From contig JAQDQK010000001.1 of assembly GCA_027658995.1 (NCBI GenBank), forward strand, positions 310,001 to 374,000: DNA of 64,000 bases. Reading direction: 5' to 3'. Numbering within the stretch: position 1 is the first letter of the stretch; each line of letters begins with the position of its first letter. A program made the position numbers and the translations under genes. Source of the DNA: Propionibacteriaceae bacterium AM104-82 (GTDB lineage Bacteria; Actinomycetota; Actinomycetes; Propionibacteriales; Propionibacteriaceae). The notes below the pieces were generated by a model that did no database searches, was not told the DNA's origin, and saw only the letters and a program-made list of their open reading frames with translations. Below are positions 27,980 to 36,683 of the stretch, one piece after another.

Positions 27980-30900
27980 CAGCGACGCCCTGATCGTCGT
28001 CGAAGACTGGATCAGCGAGCACTACTTCACCACCGACGCCCGCAAGGAGTCGTTCCTGGGGCGCGTGCTGGACCGGGTCAAGGCATGGAAGGAGTCCGAG
28101 ACGCCGACCACGAGGTCCCGGTTCACCTCCGCGCGAAGCAGGCTCGCCACCGACCTGGCCGCGCTCTACAGCTACCTGGAGCAGCGCTCCGACATCGATG
28201 AGCCAGCCGATGCCTCGGACATCCATGCGCAGCTGCGCGGCATCCTGGGCTTCGACGAGCCGGGGGCCTTCGCCACCCAGGTCGACGGCCCGCTCCGACT
28301 GGTGCGCCGCCCGGGTCTGCCCTCGGCGCTCGCCATCATCGACGCCGTGCCTGCCGGCTCGCTCGAGGAGCTGTTCGCGCGGCACGCCAAGACGCTCCCC
28401 GAGCCGTATCTCACCGACGACGAGGTCGAGATCACCTCGGCAGGAAAGCTCGTCAGCGAGGTGTTCCTGAACAATCCCGACGTCGGCTTCGCGTTGGTGC
28501 AGGCAGGCCGCTGGCTGGTCATCGCGGAGGGATCGCGCTGGCCCGAGGGCCGCTACCTCGCCATCGACATCCAGACCGTCGCCGAACGCGGCGACTTGAA
28601 GCAGGGCGGCGAGCTCGACCGAGCCCTCGTGGCGCTTGACGCCGACTCGCTCGCTCCCGATGCGGAGGGCGCGACCTGGTGGGCCGCCACCCTGGAGGCC
28701 TCCGTCGCGCACACCGTCGGCGTCTCGGCCGACCTGCGCGAGGGCGTGCGCGCCTCCATCGAGGTCATCGCCAACGAGGTCGTCAACCGGCGCCGCGACA
28801 AGGGCCTCGACGCGCTGCCCCAGGCGAGCGCGCAGCCGCTGGCCGTGCAGTCCCTGCGGTTCCTGTACCGGATCCTCTTCCTGCTGTACGCGGAGGCCTC
28901 GCCCGAGTTGGGCGTGCTGCCCGCTGGTGACCCGGACTACGCGCGCGGCTACTCGCTCGACCGGCTCCGCGAGCTGGTCCAGGTCGAGCTGGCGACACCG
29001 TCGGCCAGGAATGGCACGCACCTGTACGAGTCGCTCGGCACACTATTCCGCCTGGTCGACCGCGGGCACGCCCTCCCAGCCGACGACGAGGGGCTCGTCG
29101 AGCGCGGCCTCGAGTTCCATTCGCTGCGCGCCGACCTGTTCAAGCCGGAGGCCACCGGGCTGATCGACGCGGTCGGGCTCGGCAACGAGGCCGTCCAGAA
29201 CGTCCTGCGGAGGCTACTGCTGAGCAAGGAGCAGAAGGGGCGCGAGCGCGGGTTCATCAGCTACGTCGAACTCGGCATCAACCAGCTCGGCGCCGTCTAC
29301 GAGGGCCTGATGAGCTACACCGGCTCCTTCGCCGACGTCGACCTCTACGAGGTGGCGCGCGGCGGAAACACCGAGAAGGGCTCGTGGGTGGTGCCCGTCG
29401 ACAGGGCCGACGACCTGGATGACGCCGACTTCGTGGTCGACGAGGATCCGGTCACCGGGGCCAAGAGCCGTCGCCGCTACACCGCCGGCCAGTTCGTGTT
29501 CCGCCTCTCCGGCCGCGAACGCCAGCGCTCGGCGTCGTACTACACGCCCGAGGTCCTGACGAAGTTCACCGTTTCCCAGGCGCTCGAGGAGCTGCTGGAC
29601 CAGGACGGCACCACCACCTCAGCCGAGGAGATCCTCGGCCTGACGGTGTGCGAGCCCGCACTCGGGTCGGGAGCGTTCGCGATCGAGGCCGTCCGCCAGC
29701 TCGCCGAGCAGTACCTACGGCGCAGGCAAGACGAGGTGGGGGAGCGGATCGACCCCGACGCCTACCCGGCCGAGCTCCAGCGGGCAAAGGCGTTCATCGC
29801 CCTGCACAACGTGTACGGGGTGGACCTCAACGCCACCGCGGTCGAATTCGCGGAGATCACGCTGTGGCTGGACACCATGGCGAAGGACCTGGCCGCCCCC
29901 TGGTTCGGGCTCCGGCTCCGGCGCGGCAACTCGCTGGTCGGCGCCTCGCGCTCCTTCTACAGCCGGGAGAAGGTCGAGTCGAAGGCGTGGCTCACGACGC
30001 CGCCCGCCGCCGAGCCGCTGACCGACATCGAACGCCGGGTCGCGGAGGACCGCCCCGAGCTGAGCGGCACCGGCGGACGCATCCACCACTGGCTGCTGCC
30101 GGCCGCAGGCTGGGGTGCCACGGCCGACTCGAAGGAGGCGGCCAAGTTGGCGCCCGAGCGCGTCAAGGCACTGAAGGCGTGGCGCACGAAGCTGAAGGCC
30201 AAGCCATCCAAGAAGCAGCTCGACCGTCTCGTCAACATCTCCCACCAGGCCGACGAGCTGTGGGCGCTCGCCTACAGGCGGCTCTCCGTCGCTGAGCGGG
30301 AATCGGCGCGCGACATCCGGCTCTGGAAGCGCGACGCCGAGCCCTCGGCCGCCGGCGCGGTGAGCCGCGAACAGATCGAGGCCTCGCTCGCCGACCAGGA
30401 CGGCGCCTATCGGCGGCTCCGCCGGGTGATGGACGCCTGGTGCGCGCTCTGGTTCTGGCCGCTGACCGGGGACGACGTGGCGTTGCCGACGCTCGACGAG
30501 TGGCTCGACGCTGTTGCCGCGATCCTCGGCGAGCGGGTCACCGTCAAGCAGAAGAACAGCTACGCCAACGCGCAGCCCCTCGCGCCGAGCGACGCCTGGG
30601 AGGCCCTTGCCGATCAGGAGAGCTTCGAGGTCTCGGGCGGGAACGCCCAGTCGGTGGCACAGGTGGTGCGCGACCATCCGTGGCTGCGGGTCTGCGAGCG
30701 GGTGGCGGGGGAGCAGGGCTTCTTCCACTGGCAGCTCGACTTCGCCACCGTCTTCGGGAGGGGCGGCTTCGACCTGCAGGTCGGCAACCCGCCCTGGGTG
30801 CGGCCAGACACTGACGTCGATGCCCTCCTCGCTGAGTCCGACCCTTGGTGGACGCTGAGCAACAAGCCATCTGAGTCCGCAAAGAACGAGCGCCGACCGA

Positions 30901-32603
30901 GGTCCCTTGCCCTGGCTGGGGCCGCACCGATGCTCGTGGATGGTGACAGCGAGGTTCTGGGACTCCGGACCTTCGTTGGAGCCGGCGTGAACTACCGGGA
31001 GTTGGACGGGCTGAGGCCCGACCTCTACCGGTGCTTCATGAGCCGGACCTGGGCCAACGGCTCGGCTCGGGGCACGATCGGACTGCTCCACCCTGAGAGC
31101 CACTTCACCGACGAGAAGGCGGGGCTGCTCCGTGCCGAGACCTATCCGCGCCTGAGGCGGCACTGGCAGTTCAAGAACGAGCTCATGCTATTCCGGGAGA
31201 TTGATGACCAGGTGGTCTATGGGGTCCATGTCTATGGTCGCGCGCAGGCGGTTAGGTTTCTCAACGCATCAGGCCTCTACCACCCGGACACAGTTGGCGG
31301 CTCACTGAGACACGACGGAAGCGGCGCCGAGCCGGGGTTCAAACACGAGGGACGCTGGGATCAGCGCCCGCACCGCTCCCGGATCCAGACGGTGGATGAG
31401 CGGGTGCTCGGGGTGTGGCGGGATGTCCTCGAGGACCCCGACGCGCCAGCCTCGCGCGCCCGGATGCTTTACTCCGTCAACCGATCGTCGGCGGACGTGC
31501 TGGGGCGACTCTCGGTTTCGCGGAGAGTTGCAACGCTCGGGCTGGACTTTTCCCAAGGCTGGAACGAGACGACCGACCGTCAGAAGGGGCGCTTCGTCCA
31601 GGAGTGGGGACCGGTGGAGTCGTGGGACGACGCCATCCTCCAGGGACCGCACCTGCACATTGGCCGGCCCTTCTTCAAGAGCCCTAACTCGACGATGAAA
31701 CACAATCAGGACTGGACGGTTGTCGACCTGGAGGCCCTAGCCCCGGACGCGATGCCCGTCACGTCCTACAAGCCGGCCGGCGACCGCGCTACCTACGACG
31801 CCGCCTACGGCACCTGGGACGGCGCCCCCGTCCGCGACCACTACCGCGTCGCCTGGCGTTGTATGGCAGCAAATGGTGGTGAGAGGACATTGATACCCGG
31901 AATCATCCCAAAGGGGGCGACCCACGTCGATGGCATTTTCAGCGCGGGCGGAATCGGATCGTCGGAGCTGGCGACTCTCGCGGCCGTACTGGGGTCACTG
32001 TTCTCGGACCTGCAGGTTAGGGCGGCTCCCAAGAGTACGATCCGAGCACCACAGATCGAGCGACTTGCGACGGTCGCGAGCGACACGGAAATGGGAGCAC
32101 ACCTTCGCTGGCGAGCGCTTCGGCTGAACTGCGTGACGAATGCCTACGCCGACCTCTGGGAGACTGCCTGGGAAGACGCATTCGTCGAGATGTCACCGTT
32201 GCTGTCGTGGCGTTCGCCCGTGCCGAATCCGGGCCGCATCTGGACTTCGGAGACACCTCTTCGCGGCGACCTTGACCGTCGTAACGCACTCGTCGAGATC
32301 GATGCCCTCGTGGCCACCATGCTCGGCGTCACGGCTGACGAGCTGTGCACCATCTACCGGACCCAGTTCGCCGTACTGCACGGCTACGACCAGAACACCT
32401 ACTTCTACGACGCCAACGGTCGGCTGGTGCCGACTTCCGTGCTGCAGGTGTGGAGGAAGAAGGGTGACGCCATCACCCTCGAGGATCGAACGGCCGTCCA
32501 CCCGGGCAGCGGGATCGCCTACGTCTACGAGTTGCCCTTCGCCAACCGCGACCGGGAGGCCGACTTCCGCGAGGCCATGGCCAGGATCAAAGAGCTGGGC
32601 TGA
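27972..32603 (+). CDS. Large N6-adenine DNA methyltransferase (DrmMI/PglX/Eco57I-like)
   Basis: A 1543-aa class I methyltransferase. SAM motif I is EPALGSGAF (561-569); the catalytic motif IV is NPPW (939-942), the form used by N6-adenine enzymes. The Eco57I-like SYYTPEVLTKF precedes motif I, and YGVDLNATAVEFAEITLWL follows. The first 500 residues are helical and unassigned. The C-terminal 600 residues probably hold target recognition; here (from about 30830) codon use becomes less GC-biased. No PD-(D/E)XK nuclease motif was seen at the N-terminus, so this is likely a stand-alone modification enzyme protecting self DNA. Its start overlaps the SNF2 gene (ATGGCTGA), implying coupled translation. 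Confidence 0.88.
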   Translation: MADSDALIVVEDWISEHYFTTDARKESFLGRVLDRVKAWKESETPTTRSRFTSARSRLATDLAALYSYLEQRSDIDEPADASDIHAQLRGILGFDEPGAFATQVDGPLRLVRRPGLPSALAIIDAVPAGSLEELFARHAKTLPEPYLTDDEVEITSAGKLVSEVFLNNPDVGFALVQAGRWLVIAEGSRWPEGRYLAIDIQTVAERGDLKQGGELDRALVALDADSLAPDAEGATWWAATLEASVAHTVGVSADLREGVRASIEVIANEVVNRRRDKGLDALPQASAQPLAVQSLRFLYRILFLLYAEASPELGVLPAGDPDYARGYSLDRLRELVQVELATPSARNGTHLYESLGTLFRLVDRGHALPADDEGLVERGLEFHSLRADLFKPEATGLIDAVGLGNEAVQNVLRRLLLSKEQKGRERGFISYVELGINQLGAVYEGLMSYTGSFADVDLYEVARGGNTEKGSWVVPVDRADDLDDADFVVDEDPVTGAKSRRRYTAGQFVFRLSGRERQRSASYYTPEVLTKFTVSQALEELLDQDGTTTSAEEILGLTVCEPALGSGAFAIEAVRQLAEQYLRRRQDEVGERIDPDAYPAELQRAKAFIALHNVYGVDLNATAVEFAEITLWLDTMAKDLAAPWFGLRLRRGNSLVGASRSFYSREKVESKAWLTTPPAAEPLTDIERRVAEDRPELSGTGGRIHHWLLPAAGWGATADSKEAAKLAPERVKALKAWRTKLKAKPSKKQLDRLVNISHQADELWALAYRRLSVAERESARDIRLWKRDAEPSAAGAVSREQIEASLADQDGAYRRLRRVMDAWCALWFWPLTGDDVALPTLDEWLDAVAAILGERVTVKQKNSYANAQPLAPSDAWEALADQESFEVSGGNAQSVAQVVRDHPWLRVCERVAGEQGFFHWQLDFATVFGRGGFDLQVGNPPWVRPDTDVDALLAESDPWWTLSNKPSESAKNERRPRSLALAGAAPMLVDGDSEVLGLRTFVGAGVNYRELDGLRPDLYRCFMSRTWANGSARGTIGLLHPESHFTDEKAGLLRAETYPRLRRHWQFKNELMLFREIDDQVVYGVHVYGRAQAVRFLNASGLYHPDTVGGSLRHDGSGAEPGFKHEGRWDQRPHRSRIQTVDERVLGVWRDVLEDPDAPASRARMLYSVNRSSADVLGRLSVSRRVATLGLDFSQGWNETTDRQKGRFVQEWGPVESWDDAILQGPHLHIGRPFFKSPNSTMKHNQDWTVVDLEALAPDAMPVTSYKPAGDRATYDAAYGTWDGAPVRDHYRVAWRCMAANGGERTLIPGIIPKGATHVDGIFSAGGIGSSELATLAAVLGSLFSDLQVRAAPKSTIRAPQIERLATVASDTEMGAHLRWRALRLNCVTNAYADLWETAWEDAFVEMSPLLSWRSPVPNPGRIWTSETPLRGDLDRRNALVEIDALVATMLGVTADELCTIYRTQFAVLHGYDQNTYFYDANGRLVPTSVLQVWRKKGDAITLEDRTAVHPGSGIAYVYELPFANRDREADFREAMARIKELG

Positions 32604-32769
32604 GGGCATCGATGGGGGCACCTCGGCACGGGTCTAGACCCGGGACCTCAAGCCTCAGGACCCTCGGAGCCCGGGTCGAGCAGCCCGACGCGACGAGCAA
32701 TCAGCTGATCGCCGGATCATCGATGCTGAGCGTTGGCAGCTGCGCGATCTCCCTGGCGCCAATCCGATC
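32604..32769. other. Convergent intergenic region with a 14-bp palindrome
   Basis: It holds the perfect palindrome CGGGTCTAGACCCG (32629-32642) 25 bases past the methyltransferase stop. It could be a short terminator or a protein site. No T-run and no gene are visible. Confidence 0.45.
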
Positions 32770-33510
32770 TCAGCGCGCCAGGACCGCCAAGGAGCAGTCA
32801 TCATGCGTTCGGCGCGAAATGACCTCAACCAGCGTGCGCTCGAGTCGAGACGTCACCTCGGCATTGTCCAGTTCGCGAACCGACTGGATCAGCTTGGCCG
32901 TTGCCGGGGCCAGCGAGTTGTCGGCACGGCGATGGAGCGACGCTTGCGGGCCATCCGACATGAGGACAAAGCCACTCACCGAGGCAGAGGAACCACGGTG
33001 AACTCGTCCGCGGGCCACAGCGTCTCGGGAGGTCACGAAAACGGTCTCGTTGCTGAACTCACCGTTGTCTGGCTCGCTGAGCACCCGTTGTCTTCGTGTT
33101 CCGGCCGCCTCTTCCTCGATGCCGATCACCCCATCCCCGATGTGAATGGCGAGAAATGCCTCTGGGCCGACCACAACCGCAAGGATGGTACTTGCGAGGT
33201 CGGAGCGATGGCACGGCCCGTCTACCGACAACTCGGCTGCCAGCCCATCTAGGCCGGCGAGCAGCTCTGTGACAATCCAAGAGACGACTTGTGTGTCGCT
33301 CATCCGAAGGGTCTGCGGGTAGTGGCTAAGCAGCAACCCGGCAGCTAGCGACACGACCCTCGCCGCACCATGGTGGGACAGCGGTGCCGAGCCTGCGCCA
33401 TCCGCCAGCACCGCGACCGATAGGGAAGATGTGGACAGGGCTTTCACCTGGTCTTGGCACGGTGTTCCGGTGGCCGAGTGAGAAGCGCCGATGCAGCGGG
33501 CCGCTGCCAC
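32770..33510 (-). CDS. PP2C-type protein phosphatase of the TerY-P triad
   Basis: A 246-aa metal-dependent Ser/Thr phosphatase. PP2C motifs in order: LADGAGSAPLSHHGA (Asp37), SDLASTILAVVV, AIHIGDGVIGIE, FVLMSDGPQ and the C-terminal HDDCSLAVL, giving the two-metal acidic centre. It starts with GTG; no strong ribosome site is seen and no earlier start exists in frame. It is the last gene of the leftward operon, 53 bases after the TerY-like gene. It is predicted to reverse phosphorylation by the kinase two genes upstream. Confidence 0.85.
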   Translation of the reverse strand: MAAARCIGASHSATGTPCQDQVKALSTSSLSVAVLADGAGSAPLSHHGAARVVSLAAGLLLSHYPQTLRMSDTQVVSWIVTELLAGLDGLAAELSVDGPCHRSDLASTILAVVVGPEAFLAIHIGDGVIGIEEEAAGTRRQRVLSEPDNGEFSNETVFVTSRDAVARGRVHRGSSASVSGFVLMSDGPQASLHRRADNSLAPATAKLIQSVRELDNAEVTSRLERTLVEVISRRTHDDCSLAVLAR

Positions 33511-33563
33511 CGCCCACAGGACGGGCGGCCGACGAAAGGAAGCATTGCGCTTCGCGCGGCGGG

Positions 33564-34241
33564 CTATAGCTCACCCCAACCCTTGATCCCGTCGACGTCG
33601 AGGGGCACAGAGTCACCCGGTGATGACTGCGAGACCCTGCCGACGGAGGCACTGAGCCACATGAAGAACTCGCTGAACTTTAGGCCCTGCAACCGCAGCG
33701 GCGTCCGTCCAGGCGAGAACCGTGCCAGAACCTGCATGTCCGCGTCGCGTCCGATGCCGATCGGGAAGACGGTGAGTTTCCTGGACTCGACCATTTTCAC
33801 GACCCTGGTGATCTGACTCTCCAGAAGCACAGCGCTTCCGTTGGGTTGGCCGTCCGTCATCACGACAAGCCAGGGCTGGTAGTAGTCGACGCCGTAGGCT
33901 TGGTATTCGGCCTTGCGGGCATCCAGGGAGTCGAGTGCCATCTGGACCGCCTCGCCCATGGGGGTCATGCCATTGGCCGAGAGACGTGGTGGTTCGCCAT
34001 TCTCAGCGACCGTGTGGAAGCCTCTGGCGAGGTTTGCTGGGCCAAACGTCACAACGCTAATCTCGGCCGACCAGCGCGCGATCTCGTCGCCCTCAATGGC
34101 TTTGTAGAAGCTGCGAACGCCCGCGTTCAGCTCATTCATCGGTGCCCCTGCCATGGAAGATGACGTGTCGAGGCACAAGCTAACGGGGACGCGAGCAGTC
34201 GGGTTCTCGACGAGGTCTGTGACCTCAATCAGACTGGTCAA
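33564..34241 (-). CDS. TerY-like von Willebrand factor A domain protein
   Basis: A 225-aa single vWA domain. The metal-ion-dependent adhesion site is complete: LCLDTSSSM (D25-x-S27-x-S29), the Thr in NGMTPMGEAVQMA and Asp in VVMTDGQPNGSA. It ends with the TerY-type FFMWLSASVGRVSQSSPGD, a pattern seen in tellurite-resistance TerY proteins. It starts with TTG after AAAGGATC. It lies between kinase and phosphatase genes, so it probably assembles them or docks their substrate in a metal-dependent manner. Confidence 0.88.
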   Translation of the reverse strand: MTSLIEVTDLVENPTARVPVSLCLDTSSSMAGAPMNELNAGVRSFYKAIEGDEIARWSAEISVVTFGPANLARGFHTVAENGEPPRLSANGMTPMGEAVQMALDSLDARKAEYQAYGVDYYQPWLVVMTDGQPNGSAVLLESQITRVVKMVESRKLTVFPIGIGRDADMQVLARFSPGRTPLRLQGLKFSEFFMWLSASVGRVSQSSPGDSVPLDVDGIKGWGEL

Positions 34242-34271
34242 GGTAGATCCTTTCGGGGATGTGGCGTTTGG

Positions 34272-35834
34272 TCATACGAGGAGCAGGAATAGCAGGAGGG
34301 CCACGAAGAGCACCGCTCCCATGATGAGCAAGGCCCTGATGGGGAGCCCTGCTGAGGGTGCACTGGGCACAGGGATGGGAGCGGTGGCGTGACAACGGCG
34401 GCACAGACCGTTGCGCTCGTCGTGCATCCACTTCGCTGCCGAGTATCCGCAGCGGCTGCACTTGGCGCTGGTCCAGCACGCCTTGCAGTACTCGGGGTCG
34501 CGTCGACTGGTCTGATCGCGGTAGAGGGGAAAGGTGGCCCCACATGTGGAGTTGCGGCACACAGCGGTCCGCGGCTTCGGCGCTGGCGCAGCAGTAGGCA
34601 CGGCAGGTGGGAGACGAGGGCGACTCGCACGTGCAGGTGGCTGTGAGCGGGGCCGTCGGTTGCTGCTGGAGCGCGCGCAGGCATCGCACACCGGGCGGTA
34701 GTTGTCCGGGTCAGGGGTGTACGACGAGCCGCAAGTTCGGCATTCCTTTGACTTCGGACGCTTCACCCGCGTGGGGAACAGGTCCATCGCCACTGGGTCG
34801 TGCCTGACCATGTGTGGGGCCCCGGCCTGATAGGCGCGAAAGAGGGTGATCCAGTCCTTGGCTGAGTAGCGACTACTTGGCGCGAAGTGAGCTTGCCCTT
34901 GGGAGAAGGTTTCGAAGAACGCAAGCCGGACCCGATACGACATGTGGCTCCAGATGAAGCCCCAACGGCCAGGAGGGACCGCGTCGCCATCTCGCCCGAG
35001 ATGCGGATATGCGAAGTTTCCTCGTTTGATGTTTTCGGCGGGGCTGCTTCCGCCAACGGCTGAGTAGGGAGGCTTGCCAGGGAGCATCACCATGAACAGC
35101 AGGGTCGCAACGGCAAATCTCTCCATCGCCTCGGTGCGCAGGAAGGTTTTGTAGTCCTTCCCGATGACTTCCGGCGGCGTGAAGTTCGCTGTCCCAACTG
35201 GGCAAGGGTATGGGCCGATCTGATAGCTGTCGCAGTCCACGAAGTACACCTCAGTGGGAGAAACCACGAGGATGTTTGCTGGATTGATGTCGCCAATGAT
35301 GATGCCTCGTTGATGGAGGAAGTCGATCATGGTCAGGAGAGTGAGGCACAGCTGGATCGTGTCCAAGCGCGTCCAGTCCGGGAACTTCTGATGGAGCAGC
35401 ATTGGCACGAAGACGGACTTCCCGAGCTCGTGACCGCGTGCCTCCCTCATCAGGTAGCCAACGCGCTCTCCTGCTTCGTTCAGAAGCAGGGCCTCCGGAA
35501 AGCAGATCCCGGCATGGGCAACGGGGTCTGCGATCATCAGGTCCAACTTGGCCAGACGGTTGGCGGTCAAGTGGGTGCGCTTGTAGACCTTCGCGACATA
35601 GCCTGGGCGGTCGGTGGAAAAGACCGCACCCTCGCCACCCTCACCGATCTTCTCTTTGAGCCTCACCTGCGCTTCATGCCCCGCGCCCTTCGCGCGGACC
35701 TGGATTGACAGGTGCTCACCCGTCGTCGTCCCTTCGCCGGGGAGCTTCCCCACGAGGGGCACGAGCGAGTCGTCCGCTTCAGCGGGCGCAGGTGTAGAGA
35801 CACCATCAGAGATCAAGTAGTCACGTGGGGACAT
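34272..35834 (-). CDS. Ser/Thr protein kinase with zinc ribbons and C-terminal membrane anchor
   Basis: A 520-aa kinase. The N-lobe has glycine loop GEGGEG (64-69) and Lys82 in YVAKVYK. The catalytic loop reads IGDINPAN (Asp182, Asn187), so the usual HRD histidine and the lysine at 184 are changed to Ile/Gly and Asn. The DFG position is DCD (200-202). After the kinase domain come Cys-pair zinc ribbons from Cys365 (CRTCG, CDAC, CKAC, CSRCG, CRRC), a Pro/Arg linker, and a hydrophobic tail (about 497-519) that could anchor it in the membrane. It starts 3 bases after the PIN gene. Likely substrates are the island's helicases or nucleases. Confidence 0.87.
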   Translation of the reverse strand: MSPRDYLISDGVSTPAPAEADDSLVPLVGKLPGEGTTTGEHLSIQVRAKGAGHEAQVRLKEKIGEGGEGAVFSTDRPGYVAKVYKRTHLTANRLAKLDLMIADPVAHAGICFPEALLLNEAGERVGYLMREARGHELGKSVFVPMLLHQKFPDWTRLDTIQLCLTLLTMIDFLHQRGIIIGDINPANILVVSPTEVYFVDCDSYQIGPYPCPVGTANFTPPEVIGKDYKTFLRTEAMERFAVATLLFMVMLPGKPPYSAVGGSSPAENIKRGNFAYPHLGRDGDAVPPGRWGFIWSHMSYRVRLAFFETFSQGQAHFAPSSRYSAKDWITLFRAYQAGAPHMVRHDPVAMDLFPTRVKRPKSKECRTCGSSYTPDPDNYRPVCDACARSSSNRRPRSQPPARASRPRLPPAVPTAAPAPKPRTAVCRNSTCGATFPLYRDQTSRRDPEYCKACWTSAKCSRCGYSAAKWMHDERNGLCRRCHATAPIPVPSAPSAGLPIRALLIMGAVLFVALLLFLLLV

Positions 35835-35837
35835 CGG

Positions 35838-36422
35838 TCACTCCCACCAAGCCGGGTCGGGCGCCATTGCAGCAGCACCCAAGTGACCGGAGTGCGCTGG
35901 CCCAGATGGAGTGTGCGCGCTAGGAAAGCGCCACCGGTGGACATGTCCAGAGCGTCCAATGCGGGAGACCACGAAGCGCTGTGGCCCGCGCGGCCGAACG
36001 GAGGCGAAGGACCCAACCGTTGTGAGGTCTTGTGCCAGCGCCCTGTCCTGTGTCAGGAACTGCAGGTGATGTTGGGTACGGAACTTCAACGCCGCCGACA
36101 GAAGAATCGCATCCGCGAAAGGGTCGTTGGCATCTCCCACGATCTGCACCTCTCCGACGTCAAAAAGAGGGGCCATCCATCGCAGCACGGCGGCGGCGCG
36201 TGAGGCGAGACCAGGTTTAGCGCCGTCTCGGTGCTTCTTCAGCTCTTCGAAGTTCCGGCGGGCGAGAACGACCGTCGAGGACACCACCAGCTGCGGTAGT
36301 TCGCTATGCCAGAAGACCGATCGCTTGGCCGGATCCTCGTCCGCGTGATCCTCGCCGTGGGCATTCCAAGCTGATACGAGAAGGCTGCTGGTGTCCAGGA
36401 AGGCGAGAGAACGAAGCCCCAT
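35838..36422 (-). CDS. PIN-domain protein (putative RNase)
   Basis: A 194-aa protein whose first 150 residues show PIN features: FLDTSSLLVSAW (Asp10), an acidic FEELKKHRDG segment, NDPFADAILLSAAL and FLTQDRALAQDL, supplying the acidic residues of a VapC-like metal nuclease. The last 45 residues are Pro/His-rich and unassigned. It is the first gene of the leftward operon and is tightly coupled to the kinase (3-base gap). Its ATG overlaps the TGA of an upstream 78-codon frame that might be an antitoxin but is not convincing. It could be the toxic effector controlled by the phosphorylation triad. Confidence 0.65.
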   Translation of the reverse strand: MGLRSLAFLDTSSLLVSAWNAHGEDHADEDPAKRSVFWHSELPQLVVSSTVVLARRNFEELKKHRDGAKPGLASRAAAVLRWMAPLFDVGEVQIVGDANDPFADAILLSAALKFRTQHHLQFLTQDRALAQDLTTVGSFASVRPRGPQRFVVSRIGRSGHVHRWRFPSAHTPSGPAHSGHLGAAAMAPDPAWWE

Positions 36423-36683
36423 CAGGCGAGATCCCCTCTGGGGCGACGGGCAGAAACCTCACTAAGGCGTTCGGCACTACTCAAGCACAGGATGCCAGGT
36501 TCGATCGAAATGCCCACCGCGCGAATCCCCCTGTGCTGAATGCCCAGACTTGGGCGATGACGGAATGATAGGGGTAAGACCAAAGCCGTGTGGCAGGCAT
36601 GGAGTATTCGTGGACAACTGGTGTGCTGAGTCCCCGCCCCAGGAAGCAGTGGTGTCATCGCCGGGGTGAGCCTTCCGCTGCCA

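Noticed and set aside
32612..33001. A 129-codon plus-strand frame after the methyltransferase
   Set aside because: Mostly opposite the PP2C gene, Ser/Arg-rich and without motif or ribosome site.
36422..36658. A 78-codon minus-strand frame ahead of the PIN gene as an annotated antitoxin
   Set aside because: Only the stop/start overlap supports it; composition is odd and no antitoxin fold is visible. Kept as a finding, not as a gene.
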